Source: Apostichopus californicus
Taxonomy: Eukaryota > Echinodermata > Holothuroidea > Aspidochirotida > Stichopodidae
Assembly: GCA_020650975.1 (NCBI GenBank)
Contig: JAIPMN010042501.1
Location: 1 to 31,322, forward strand
DNA length: 31,322 nucleotides
Direction of reading: 5' to 3'
Part shown: positions 21,447 through 31,322 of the stretch, piece by piece
How positions within the stretch are numbered: position 1 is the stretch's first letter
How the letters are laid out: each line of letters starts with the position of its first letter
Notes under the pieces: model-generated
The model's input: only the letters and a program-made list of their open reading frames with translations
The model's database searches: none
Told to the model about the DNA's origin: nothing
Translations under genes and position numbers: made by a program

Positions 21447-22127
21447 CTTTTAATCAAAGTAAGAAAAAATCAACAATCAACAATCTAGCAGAGTAAGATC
21501 AGATGCATGATTTGTCAATTTTCTCCAGGTTTACTTAATTTATTCTCTCGATTGCTGGATTCCTAGTGAATTTCATTCGTGTTGCATTGAATAGCTTTAA
21601 TTCGAAAGGTAAGAAACCTAAACTTCAAAATGTACAGGCTTACACTCACATGGGCACTCTGGTTTGGTCCCACACTTTAATTTATCTCAAATGTGGCCCC
21701 CTTTCACATCCCCACCCCACTACATCCCAAATTTCTCGTTACTGAGGGGAGGAGGGGATAGATTGGGGGAGGGGGAAGCATGTCATCTATTCAAGAGTGA
21801 CATCTACTGCTCTTTAATTTGTACGTCTCCATATGTAAAAATAAATTCGCTCCCTTCCACATCCCCACCCCACTACCCCCTAAATTTCTCGTTACTGAGG
21901 AGGGGGAGGGGATAGATTGGGGGAGGGGAAGCATGTCATAGATTCAAGAGTGACATCTACTGCTCTTTAATTTGTACGTCTCCATATGTAAAAAAAAGTC
22001 GCTCTTTCTTACAGACAGGAAGACAGTACAACAGAATTGGCTATTTGAGTTTCATATATCAGTGGGGGAGGGGGTGGGGGGTGAGTGAGTTTTTTGTAAA
22101 AGAAATCCATTTGGACTTTATACTTAC
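21447..22127 (-). other. Short intron within LNS3
   Basis: This 681-bp phase-0 intron is mostly filled by a G-rich tandem duplication (21706-22010) and a further G run at 22062-22080. Confidence 0.85.
21706..22010. repeat. Two-copy 153-bp tandem duplication, G/C-rich
   Basis: The unit runs cacatccccaccccactac, then atttctcgttactgagg, a G-rich block, gattgggggagggg, aagcatgtcat, gattcaagagtgacatctac and tttgtacgtctccatatgt. It occurs twice, with atttctcgtt at 21731 and 21884. The copies differ by few bases, so the duplication is fairly recent. Short ORFs over it are by-products of the repeat. Confidence 0.9.
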
Positions 22128-22376
22128 AGATACTGTCCCTTGGTTGCCCTTCCTGGTTAACCTGACGCTGTGCCATTCACCATCGTTCAAAGGGAACGTC
22201 GCCGCTTTATGTCGTATGCCACCAGATCCGAGATTTAGAACCAAGTAGATGAACCCATTGAGCAACTCAAAGCCAAAGAAATCTTGAATGGCTCCACTGC
22301 TGCCTTGACCTCGATTGTACATGAGTACCGAGTCAGGCTCGTTCGTACGGAATTCAAAGAAGATATCGCCGTTGCT
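22128..22376 (-). CDS. NRXN: Neurexin exon: core of LNS3
   Basis: The exon has 83 codons (residues 60-142) and is phase 0 at both ends. It starts AGC AAC GGC GAT after CCCTAG and ends GTA TCT before GTAAGT. Residues SNGDIFFEFRTNEP continue directly from NAK of the previous exon, matching the LNS3 pattern NAK-x-x-G-x-I-x-F-x-FRTxEP. QDFFGFELLNGFIYLVLNLG corresponds to the strands around the calcium-side rim of the LNS fold, and LNDGEWHSVRLTRKG is the hallmark strand of laminin-G/LNS domains. The following intron is only 681 bp and carries a G-rich tandem duplication. Confidence 0.96.
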
Positions 22377-23284
22377 CTAGGGATGAGAAAGCAGGAAATG
22401 ACATCAGAGAGAATGCTTTCAAACATCAGCCTTAATTAGCCAAACTTTTAAGGGAAGCTTAGGCGTGAAAGGAACCAGAAAATGTAAAAGTATAATTACG
22501 ATGGAGAAGAAAGCGGACGAGAAATTCCACGAGGGCTGAAAAAAGTCGTGTCAAGCAGTGGCTGGAAGTAATGTACTTTCCAATGCAGGAATATTGAGAC
22601 TTTGTGTCTTTACGAGGTTTGCTTTCCACTCTGAGTGTTCCATGCACAGATTTTTGGCGATATAATGCATCAGAAAAAAAATTGCATTTCAAGTATAATC
22701 AAGGAAATTTGATACTCAACATTTTAATAACAAAATTTTCTTACATGTACTTTCCAAATAATTTATAATTTGATAAAATTGATATACTGGGTTGTATACA
22801 TAATGAAAGATGTTATCGTAATCTTTAATTTTTGTACAAAAAAAGGGAAGAAGTAGATGATTTCTTAGAAAGCAAAATCCATTTATATGGCTTATATCTA
22901 CTGTGTAGGAGTGACCATGTGGTTTTGCATAATGTGGGCAAAATAGTGTAAAAGTAGCATCCAAGAACTTAATAAGCAGCCTATAGAGCAGTATGTAGTG
23001 GTTTTGAACTAAACTTTTATATAAAACATCATAAATGTTATTACTTCATTAAATCAATCTGACAAATACAGCTTAGTATCATCAGAGACAGATTTACAAT
23101 TCTGCCAGGTGAGCCAAAGTCCCCCCCCCCCCCTCCCAGCACCCTCCGATAAGGCAGCACCCAAAATTAGAAGGTAAAACATTTAACTATTCAATACAAT
23201 GTGGCCTTGTCATATTAAATACTTCCTAAGAATTATAGGGTACAGCAAATTATACATCATGTGAAAACTGTTAGTAAATGCATT

Positions 23285-23370
23285 CAAAACAATGCAATAC
23301 AATATCTTACAATACAATACCATACCATGCAATGTCATACAATACAACACAATACAAGTTAATACAATAC
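23285..23370. repeat. Degenerate AATAC microsatellite
   Basis: Repeated aatac/caatac units with scattered substitutions fill this stretch. Open frames on both strands here are artefacts of the repeat. Confidence 0.85.
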
Positions 23371-25043
23371 ACTGTACTGCTGTACTGTGTATGCACTGTG
23401 AAGGCAATTCCAGTTATTATCTAAGAAATACACATTCAAATACTAACCACAGATTCATCAAACTCAAACCCAAACTCCAGTTTTTTTTCTGCCGTGATTT
23501 TCAAATAACTTTCCAGGCTCACAGAGATGTTTAATTGTCAATAATATCAAGCATCAGAAGTGCCAGGAAAGTGCATTTAGTGATGCTAAAATCTGGAAAC
23601 ACTATAGTACCAATAATTTCCTCATGACCTTGAAATTATTGCTACTTTATACAGTTGAGCACAGAGAACCTTCAAATTTTAACACCTGACATGCAAACTG
23701 CTGCTTCAAAAACATATCACCTCTTTTACTTGACAGCATAGTGTCTTGGGGAAGTCAGTATTGTTTGCATTAAACTTTTATTAGCTCAAAACAATATAGT
23801 TATCATTTCCCTTTTTCTTGCCCCTATTGAATTCTCCCCCCCCCCCACCCCCTTCATAAGAGTTTGTAAGCAATATCTTTGACTATAAATACCCATTACA
23901 AGAGTGTGAGAGAGAGAATGAGTAAGAGAGGGAGTATGACTCAAATAGAATTGGCTCAGTAGTGTATTAAATATCTTTAGATTGTAGATGGTCAGCCATA
24001 TATGTATCTCAGGGAGCATGGAACATCTCGGATGATTGGTTAACTGCAAAGTCACGTGTGAACTTGTGGTTACATCAACAGCCAATGAGCTTGAACATTA
24101 GATAAAATATGTTTTATTCACCAGCTGGAGAAAAAAATTACCTACTTCGAAGGGCAAATGGTCAGCTCAATTTTAGAGCTTTTTTCATGATACATGATAG
24201 TAAGTTGGTCAATTAGTTGGAACAAAATTCTTACAAACTCTAACTGTTCCACCTAATTATCTCACATATTCATCTTTGATTTGTGAGAATGGACTGGAAA
24301 ATTATACTTAAATTCAATTGTTCAAAGTCACCTCAATAGCTTGAACCAACACTAGCGGTTTTACTAAAAATCAGTTGCAATGTATAAAGGACAGGTACAG
24401 CCAATTTTAACAATTCTTCTTTTACCAGCATATTTTGGTACATTTTCAAAGTTTATTCTTTCTGCTTGTTAAAGTGAGATTCCATTATAGAATTTGTTAC
24501 AGCTATCAGTAAATTTCCTTTTGGCATATATATCTTTTAGCCAACCTTTGACAAATCACATTCTGTGACGACATTACAATTTCTCAGCTGAAAAAAACCA
24601 CAAACATTATAAATTTTCAGTTGTCATGAAAGTAGTCTTCTTGACTAAATGCTTATTTGTGATAGAGAATAAGGCTTCAATTTCTTTTCTCAAAATGTTG
24701 ATGGTAAATAACCAATTCAAACTACGACACCGTAACCATGGCTATATTTCTTTTCTAAAGGTTTGCCACCATTTGCTAACAAACGTTTGCCTAGAGCCAA
24801 GTCAAACGTCATCCATAAAACATACACCACTCATAACATATTTCTTTGTCTGATACACTTATGTAATATAGCTGCCTGAATCATGATTTGCAGTTTGTAA
24901 AACAATAACAAAACATTTTCTGGGATGATGGAGTAACCGTAGCGATGACAAAGTTATCTGCATTCCTCCACGCCTTACATTACAGAGTCGATACATGTCT
25001 TTAACATAAACCGGTAAACATGACTGATATTATTATGGTTTTC

Positions 25044-25345
25044 AATCATTTTTCTACCTATATGGTTTACACACAACTTCTACCTATTTTGTTTACACAC
25101 AACTTCTACCTATATGGTTTACACACAACTTCTACCTATATTGTTTACACACAACTTCTACCTATATTGTACACACAACTTCTACTTATATGGTTTTCAA
25201 TCATTTTTCTACCTATATGGTTTTCAATCAACTTCTGCATATGGTTTACACACAACTTCTACCTATTTTGTTTACACACTTCTACCTATATTGTTTACAC
25301 ACAACTTCTACCGATATGGTTATCAATAAATTTCTACCTATATAT
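25044..25345. repeat. AT-rich minisatellite, unit about 23-26 bp
   Basis: About a dozen copies of the unit ttctacctatatggtttaca followed by cacaac, with variants (attgtttacacacaac, atggttttcaatcatttt) and shortened units. It ends in a TA run at about 25339-25353. A frame through it gives a repetitive Tyr/Leu/Thr peptide that is not a gene. Confidence 0.92.
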
Positions 25346-26426
25346 ATATATATTTCTACTTGGTAATTGAAACGCACCTTAAGTTCTCTCAAAACTAAAT
25401 TTATAATGATATTGACATCTATTTATGCAAAGTTTTTAACCTAATATAATTAATCCAAGGTCAATTTCATATAGTGAAAATAACAGCAAAACCGAAAAAA
25501 CATTTGCTATCTGTGTGCAAAACACATCTGTTTGCTTCAGGTACACATTTAAACACTGTGGCAATGGCAATAATCGTGATCTCCAAAATATTTTTGCAGA
25601 TATTTTGCTGGCATCATCCAAAGGTCTCAATTGGGCCTCTAATTTATGGGTTGCTCTATGTATAACTTTGATATATATTCTACCTGGCAACTTTATACCT
25701 TAAGTCTGACAATTTAAAAATTTTGAAAACTGTCAATCAAATCATGAGACTTTTATCGAATGAGCAAAAAACCGCCTAAAAGATCCACCTTACCAAGATT
25801 ATAATTCAATAATGAAGATTGCATTACACTACCCAAATCAGGTCATAAACAGGTGGGGATATCCGAACCACACTGATGGCTTCATATGACTGACGATAGG
25901 CAAAACTCTGGTCAACAAAAGCGGATGTTATGCGGATGATTGGTCAGTAGCATTTAGAAAGATCAGTATAACCATCAATCACTAAAAAAGAGTCTAGAGT
26001 TATATTCCTAGGAATGTAAGTTACCATCAATATCGTAAACTCTCTATGGTTGAAGGCAGCCAAAGTTCTGAACAACAAAAGTCATAGCAAAGGTACTATA
26101 TCGATCAGTTAAACAAATTGAGTCCAGTCAATATTTATAAATATTCATAATTACCAAGTTAAACTACTAGAAGTATTTTTATATTGCTCATTATGTGTGT
26201 CCAGTTGAATGAGTTTATTTTCTTATGAATACATCAGTGACTATGACTGTTCTTCTCTGTTGAGTCCAGTCACAGCTATGATGACTTTTGTGTAAAGAAT
26301 GTAATTATTATTATTATCGACATGGTTAAACTAAATCCAAACAATCTCCTCATGGATATTATAGCATTCTCTCCTGCTTCATCTACTTCTCTTATAAGTG
26401 GATGCATCGCCATCTTTCTTATTAAG

Positions 26427-26965
26427 ACCAGTTACTCTTCTGATACCTAGGTACGTGTGTACAAATTGTGAGACCGGCTACTCTTCCCATAGACGTGCCA
26501 CTGTGAGTTCTGATAACTAGGTACGTATGTACAAAGTGACCGGTAACCTACTGCGTAAACAGCCATTTAGTGAGACCAGCTACTCTTCGTATGGACATGC
26601 CACTGTGAGTTATGATAACTAGGTACGTATGTACAAAATGACCGGTGCCCTACTGCGTAAACAGCCATTTTGTGAGACCGGCAACTCTTCCTATAGACAT
26701 GCCACTGTGAGTTCTGATAGCTAGGTAGGTATGTACAAAATGACCAGTAACCTACTGCATAAACAGCTACTTAGTGAGACCGGCTACTGTTCCTATAGAC
26801 ATGCCACTGTGAGTTATGATAACTAGGTACGTACAGTATGTACAAAATGACCGGTAACCTACTGCGTAAACAGCTACTTAAGACCGGCTACTCTTCCTAT
26901 AGACATGCCACTGTGAGTTCTGATACCTAGACCTACCTACATACAAAATGACCGGTAACCTAGCA
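26427..26965. repeat. Tandem array with 102-bp period
   Basis: The landmark gagaccggctactcttcc recurs at about 26470, 26572, 26674, 26776 and 26879, a 102-bp period with a slightly longer last step. Each unit also holds catgccactgtgagtt, gataactaggtacgtatg and gaccggtaacctactgcg. The first copy is shortened to about 43 bp and the last ends in a variant (cctagacctacctac). This is a short satellite-like array of about five copies. Confidence 0.92.
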
Positions 26966-27575
26966 TTCTTACAAATGGACAATGGCGATATGTCTAATTG
27001 AATACAAATACCGTCCTCATCCATGCTCCCTCACATATCAAAGAGTCAAAATCCAGATTTTCTTCAAGATCAAACAAATTTTTAAGGTTAATACAATGAA
27101 GCCTGAATGCCAGTGAGGACAAAATGTTTGCCGCTACCTATATATAACAGGCCTAACAAACGTAACTCTTGCAACATTTAATCGAAAAGCACAAATGACA
27201 TGAGATTATTCATCCAAAGGTACGGTTCTTATGCCATAAAGGAAACATTTATAAGTTGTCATGAGAAGCAAAAGTGTTCAAATAAGGATTTTCTTCACAC
27301 TTCCAGATTAAACTTTAAAATCCAAGGATTTTCAAGACCCAGAAAGAGGTCTCCCCTTTTCCCCTGCTTTTTACCCACTTTTCCTGTTTTTTAGATCGCA
27401 TTGTGGGACTTTGTCTCCTTTATGACTATATGGCCACAGTTCCTACACCCTTTCGAGTACAGTTACTATTGTTAGTTTGAAAAAAATAGCCCATTAAATT
27501 CCCTGTATTTCCTGATGCAAGCTTAATATTCTTACAAATGACAATTTACCTAGGCCATATTTTTAATCTGCCGAA

Positions 27576-27793
27576 GGACACTAATTGCTACAGACTTTTC
27601 AAGCTAAACGTCGAGCCATACGCATCTGTTCTACTGCAACTTCTGCCTAAGTCGAGTCTTGGAGCAATTTCTAGACAAGTCAAGGGACACTAATTGCTAC
27701 AGACTTTTCAAGCTAAACGTCGAGCCATGTACACATCTGTTCTACTGCAACGTCTGCCTAAGTCGAGTCTTATAGCAATTTCTAAGACGAGTC
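27576..27793. repeat. Two-copy 109-bp tandem duplication
   Basis: ggacactaattgctacagac at 27576 and again at 27685, each followed by ttttcaagctaaacgtcgag, ctgttctactgcaac and ctgcctaagtcgagtctt. The copies differ at only a few sites. It lies about 130 bp from the donor of the LNS2/LNS3 exon. Confidence 0.92.
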
Positions 27794-27923
27794 GCCCGTT
27801 TAATATATCACAAACTATCGGCTTAAAGATATACAGTGGGTTGCATACAATCTCTCTATCTTTCTTCTCTTTCATTTTTTCATTTGTAAGAATCTATCTG
27901 ATGCATGTAAAATGTTTTATTAC

Positions 27924-28100
27924 CTTTGCATTCCATTTTGGCAGAAGGAAAAAGGAGTCTTCGGTCAGGAATGTGATGGGCTCCAAGCTGTTCACTACGT
28001 GAACGCTGAAGTCGAGCCTGCCTTCGATGTGAATGAATGGATCATTCTGATGTGCAAGCTCCAGGAAATCTAAGATGGTGCTGTGTCCGTTGTAAGAAAC
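27924..28100 (-). CDS. NRXN: Neurexin exon: end of LNS2 and start of LNS3
   Basis: The exon has 59 codons (residues 1-59) and is phase 0 at both ends. The acceptor is CTTCAG before GTT at 28100 and the donor is AAAG|GTAATA after 27924. Residues 1-34 (VSYNGHSTILDFLELAHQND and on to the FSVH segment) align with the last strands of LNS2. Residues 39-59 contain LEPITF and LPKWNAK, the conserved opening of LNS3. One exon covering the domain boundary is consistent with neurexin organisation. LNS2 normally ends with a Cys that pairs with a Cys in a GCL/GCM-type motif upstream. Here that position reads FSVH, so the usual terminal disulfide of LNS2 seems to be missing. The upstream partner exon is outside the window or not recognisable. 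Confidence 0.93.
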
Positions 28101-28437
28101 CTGAAGATGGCAAGAGAACAATGACGTACTATTAGCTGCTGGAATTCTACTAAACTCTATGAAAAACAATGTTGGTGATCACTTGTTCCTCCACCAAAAA
28201 TTGTTGCACATAGATCAAACACTTAAAATACATTGTGAAATGAGCTTAATTGCCAGAACCTCATCAAAGAGTGACCAAGAATTGATTCAGCTAGAGTACA
28301 AATATAGGATATATATTCTACATTAATAGTTTGGAGTCTTGCTGGCGTTAAAAGCTCAAATAATTTCTTCCTAAAAAAAAAATCAATCATGGAGGAGCAA
28401 GGAATGTCTTAGTTCATGCAAAACATGTGCAATATTT

Positions 28438-28530
28438 AAGTAGATATATCTATATAAATATATATATATCAAGCTATCTATCTATATGTCTATATATATA
28501 TATGTATATATATATATAAATATAGTTTAT
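28438..28530. repeat. TA-rich microsatellite
   Basis: Imperfect runs of tatata with interspersed tatc units. It has no coding content. Confidence 0.9.
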
Positions 28531-29546
28531 GGTTATTTATAAATTATAAATTTCCGATCCTATCCCCCTCCCCCACCCTCCCTCCTACCTGTGGTTAGGA
28601 TTGACTTAATAGCAAAACTGGTTTATTTTTATTAAGTCGATTTATGTTCATTATGCCACATACTGTTGGCAAGAAATGCAGCAATATGGCTGAGAATGCT
28701 TTATATAAAGTTAAATCGATCCCTACTTCCTCTCTGGTCACAATTTTATGAAAAGAATGCATACATCAGATCTCCTAAAAGCATTTGTCCTTGACAAAAA
28801 AAAAAAAAATGAAATATACAATTTAGTTCAAAATTTAAGTGATACTATTATCTGTTTCAAATGAATTTATTTCAAATTACTTACAACTACATTATCCTCT
28901 TGATATTAATTATGACTGTATGCATATAGTCAAAACCTTTACTAATACTTATTACTGTAATTTGATAAACAATTTACTCTTCCTTAAGTACTTAATTTTT
29001 ATCCAAGTAACATTCAAGAATTTCGACAACATATTCCTTTCATTTTCGTCTCCAATAATGATCGATAAAAAGCTCATAGAGTAAAAGGTATTTTGACACT
29101 CCCTAAACAGCCAAATGTCATATGTTTACAGAGAAGCTGCATATATATGTGCTATCATTGTATCATTTCAATCGTTTCGCTTACAAGACCTTATCACAAC
29201 AGCTAGCATTTCAAACACAATTCATTTTCTCGATTCCTTCTGGTAAACTATGCGCTGGTCATATTTTGTTACAGCTTTCGACTAATTTAATTGGCTTTCA
29301 CCCCAGAAGAGGCAAACCCAGGCAGTTGATATCCTAGAGTATCCTCGTCTTGCCTTGGCGACGCCGTCAATTTTCTCGAGCTGTTTCGGGGTAGTCGTTA
29401 CACCGAGGTGCAAAACTATGGTATACCGCCAGCAATGATACTCAACTTTAATTCAATTTACACCCGCCACGTTTTCAAGAGTGATACAACGTCCCGTTGT
29501 GACGGGGAAAGGACGAGAGAGAGAAAAATAGAGAAGAAATCAAATT

Positions 29547-29741
29547 ATGGCTGAATCCGCTACCCGTGGCTTCGGGACATCTGTGATGAATTGTACTAGT
29601 CAGATTTCAGATTTGATTTACTTAATCTGCCTTACGGAAGTTACATCCTCGCTTAATGTTCCCGATACAGCCAAATTTGAAATGATAAAGGCATTACATT
29701 TCACGGTCCGTAAAAAACTTTATTGTTGGCTCGCTGAGTAA
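29547..29741 (+). CDS. Weak candidate small ORF, 64 codons, unknown product
   Basis: I do not recognise this protein. It starts MAESATRGFGTSVMNC and ends VRKKLYCWLAE. It has no signal peptide or clear membrane span; the stretch ISDLIYLICLTEV is moderately hydrophobic. In its favour: the start (AAATTATGG) has a purine at -3 and G at +4, it follows a CpG-richer stretch that could be a promoter or 5' leader, and AATAAA occurs five bases after the stop. Against it: it is short, on the opposite strand inside what should be a neurexin intron, and shows no family motif. It could be a nested gene, the first exon of a plus-strand gene, a decayed retrocopy, or chance. Confidence 0.25.
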   Translation: MAESATRGFGTSVMNCTSQISDLIYLICLTEVTSSLNVPDTAKFEMIKALHFTVRKKLYCWLAE

Positions 29742-31290
29742 CCAATAAAATGCAGGTTTGACACCTCCTGGAGATCGTAACGTGACGCAAAAACACAACT
29801 GCTGACCTAGCATGACGGCGGTCATGCATGCAGCTAGTGTTTGTGGTAGTACTGTAGTCAACAAACAGGTTTTGTGCATGTCATTTACTAAAATTTGAAT
29901 TTTCCTTTCGGCATTCTAATAGTATGTAATATGCGGTTACCAGTTTATACACATTATTCCAGTTGTGTTGGTCAGGGTCTTGTAAAACCATCTTAGGTTA
30001 CCATTATATACATCTTGATCTTACCTCATTTATGCAACATACAATCGATGTGTCAATAATGATTACTTTCATTTCCAAAGTCTATTCAAAGTAAAGTAAT
30101 ACCCCAAGGGTTGTATTAAGTATACTGACTATTCTAAGAAGAAGTAGTTTTCTTGTTTGTTTTTTGAATATTACCCCTTGTGACTTTATACATGGACATT
30201 CCATAATATAGTGCCATGGTGTTTTCTCCATATTCCCATAAAAAGTGGATGAACCTGTAAACAATATACATTCTTGCAATTTAGGTTTTCCAACAAAGTC
30301 TGCAAAACGTATTATTTGGAAATGATATGAAATTTTCTATGCATTAAAACTCCAACACCTTTACTCTTTTATCCAACATGCACATTATATGTTGCAACAG
30401 CTAATTGGAAATCATCTTTTGTCTGGAAACACTGAAAAAAACAGTGTAGGTTTACTTTTGCAATATTATTTAAATCGTATACAATTAAAACTTTCTACAA
30501 TATCAAATGTAGAATACTGTGCAGTCTACAACATGATAGGCTACAAAGTGTTGAAACTATCCACATCCTCCTAAATTAAACCACAGCAGCTTAATCATCA
30601 AACTTTTTGGAGGAATTTTTTAACCACTCGAAAACTTGAAGTGAGAAATAAATCAGGAAACTATAAGAGAGAAAATATCCCAAGTGGGAAGTAATGAAAA
30701 AGCAAGACTCCAGACTAATGGATTTTAATGACGGTAAAATCAATTTAGGGGCAGATAAATGACCACGGTCCCTTTCGTGGGGGCAATGGTAATGCTAAAT
30801 TATGGCTTTCAATCAACTGATAAAGTCGATCTCTTCGTCACGGTACTACTGCACTGAACCGTTTTAGGTATTTTGACCTGGTGCATTCTATCGAGAATTT
30901 TTCTACACATTTGGAGTGCCATGTGCATTTATAATTTGGCTTTAATTTCTGAATGTAATTATCACATGCACACACATATATATATATTCACATTGTATAG
31001 GTTGACACTAAACATGTGTCATGTAGAATGAGTGAGAGGATAGACAAGAGCTAGGAACTTGTTTGTGATAGAATGAATGACCAATGAAAACATTAAGACG
31101 TATCAAATCAAGGCAATGTAACCCTCTATCATAACAGAGATATTGTTAAGACACTAAATTGATGTATAATCGTATCAGTTTCTTATTAATTAAGTGATAA
31201 AGCTTCATAAAGATCAGGGTATCATTTTTATCCAGTATTGCATCGCAAAATTAGATTCAAATGGTCACATATGCGATACTAGTAGTCATA

Positions 31291-31322
31291 GGCGTAGGAG
31301 GCGGGGGGGGGGGGGCGGGGGG
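31291..31322. repeat. G-rich tract at the window edge
   Basis: The last bases (gtaggaggcggggggg and on) are almost all G with single C breaks. It could form G-quadruplex structures, or it could be where an assembly or read becomes unreliable. Confidence 0.8.

Larger units (their letters stand above)
22377..27923 (-). other. Long intron within LNS3
   Basis: This 5,547-bp phase-0 intron is rich in repeats: a C run at about 23121-23136, a degenerate AATAC repeat (about 23285-23370), another C run (about 23837-23850), a minisatellite (25044-25345), a 102-bp array (about 26427-26965) and a 109-bp duplication (27576-27793). I found no additional neurexin exon. Confidence 0.8.
2590..28100 (-). other. 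NRXN: Neurexin (alpha-type) gene, internal and 3' portion
   Basis: Eleven minus-strand exons join in phase into 963 codons plus one base. The order LNS2(end)-LNS3-EGF2-LNS4-LNS5-EGF3-LNS6-stalk is that of alpha-neurexins, which are presynaptic single-pass receptors binding neuroligins, LRRTMs, cerebellins and dystroglycan. Recognition rests on family signatures recalled without a search: LPKWNAK at the start of LNS3, LNDGEWHSVR, GWNRFICDC in EGF2, LNDNKWHEV in LNS5, GANATLQ in LNS6 and EGQLSGISYN near its end. Residue numbers used in the exon entries start at 1 with the first codon of 27924-28100. The N-terminal exons (signal peptide, LNS1, EGF1, first part of LNS2) are not found in 28101-31322. 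The membrane and cytoplasmic exons are not found in 1-2589, so the gene is cut at both window edges. CASPR/Nrx-IV is excluded because no discoidin or fibrinogen-like domain is present and EGF2 and EGF3 sit as in true neurexins. Confidence 0.95.
28101..31322 (-). other. Upstream intron (open at right edge)
   Basis: The preceding neurexin exon should end with a GC(L/M)-type motif at phase 0. I read the minus strand and did not find it, so the 5' part of the gene lies outside. The stretch holds TA-rich microsatellite (28438-28530), an A run (about 28796-28810), a CpG-richer patch (about 29340-29530) followed by a plus-strand ORF, and a G run at the very end. Confidence 0.7.

Noticed and set aside
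23210..23534. Opposed ORFs of 65 and 80 codons
   Set aside because: Both arise from the degenerate AATAC microsatellite.
25020..25370. 116-codon plus-strand ORF
   Set aside because: It is the translation of a minisatellite; repetition keeps the frame open.
1..31322. Prokaryotic or viral systems (operons, CRISPR, phage genes)
   Set aside because: The window is intron-rich animal DNA with GT-AG spliced exons. Tandem repeats here lack the spacer structure of CRISPR arrays.

Overview
This is an AT-rich animal genomic window holding the middle and 3' part of one gene on the minus strand: a neurexin (alpha-type presynaptic adhesion receptor). The gene reads from high to low coordinates. I find eleven coding exons between 28100 and 2590. 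All ten internal junctions have GT-AG sites and matching phases, and they join into one open frame of 963 codons plus one base. The domain order is end of LNS2, LNS3, EGF2, LNS4, LNS5, EGF3, LNS6, then a Ser/Thr/Pro-rich stalk with an acidic Cys-containing segment. This is the C-terminal two-thirds of an alpha-neurexin ectodomain. The signal peptide, LNS1, EGF1 and first part of LNS2 must lie beyond the right edge. The transmembrane and cytoplasmic exons must lie beyond the left edge.

The organism looks like a marine invertebrate. A deuterostome such as an echinoderm is my best guess, but this rests on the general look of the repeats and on protein divergence, not on a marker. The introns, up to 6.8 kb, carry many short mobile or foldback elements, tandem repeats and homopolymeric G/C tracts.

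Layout from left to right: 1-2589 intron with a tRNA-derived SINE; 2590-3535 two stalk/LNS6 exons; 4395-5057 two LNS6 exons; 5058-7270 intron with a foldback element and a hAT-like MITE 20 bp from a splice donor; 7271-7390 EGF3; 8446-9198 one large exon for half of LNS4 plus all of LNS5; 9199-16029 long intron with a hairpin element; 16030-16356 LNS4 with a 51-bp in-frame duplication at its donor; 18951-19072 EGF2; 21181-22376 LNS3; 22377-27923 intron with a minisatellite, a 102-bp tandem array and a 109-bp duplication; 27924-28100 LNS2/LNS3 exon; 28101-31322 non-coding apart from a weak plus-strand ORF candidate in a CpG-richer patch.

The most unusual protein feature is a polybasic RRRKRR stretch with a furin-type consensus inside the LNS6 domain, in a loop where vertebrate neurexins have about ten fewer residues.
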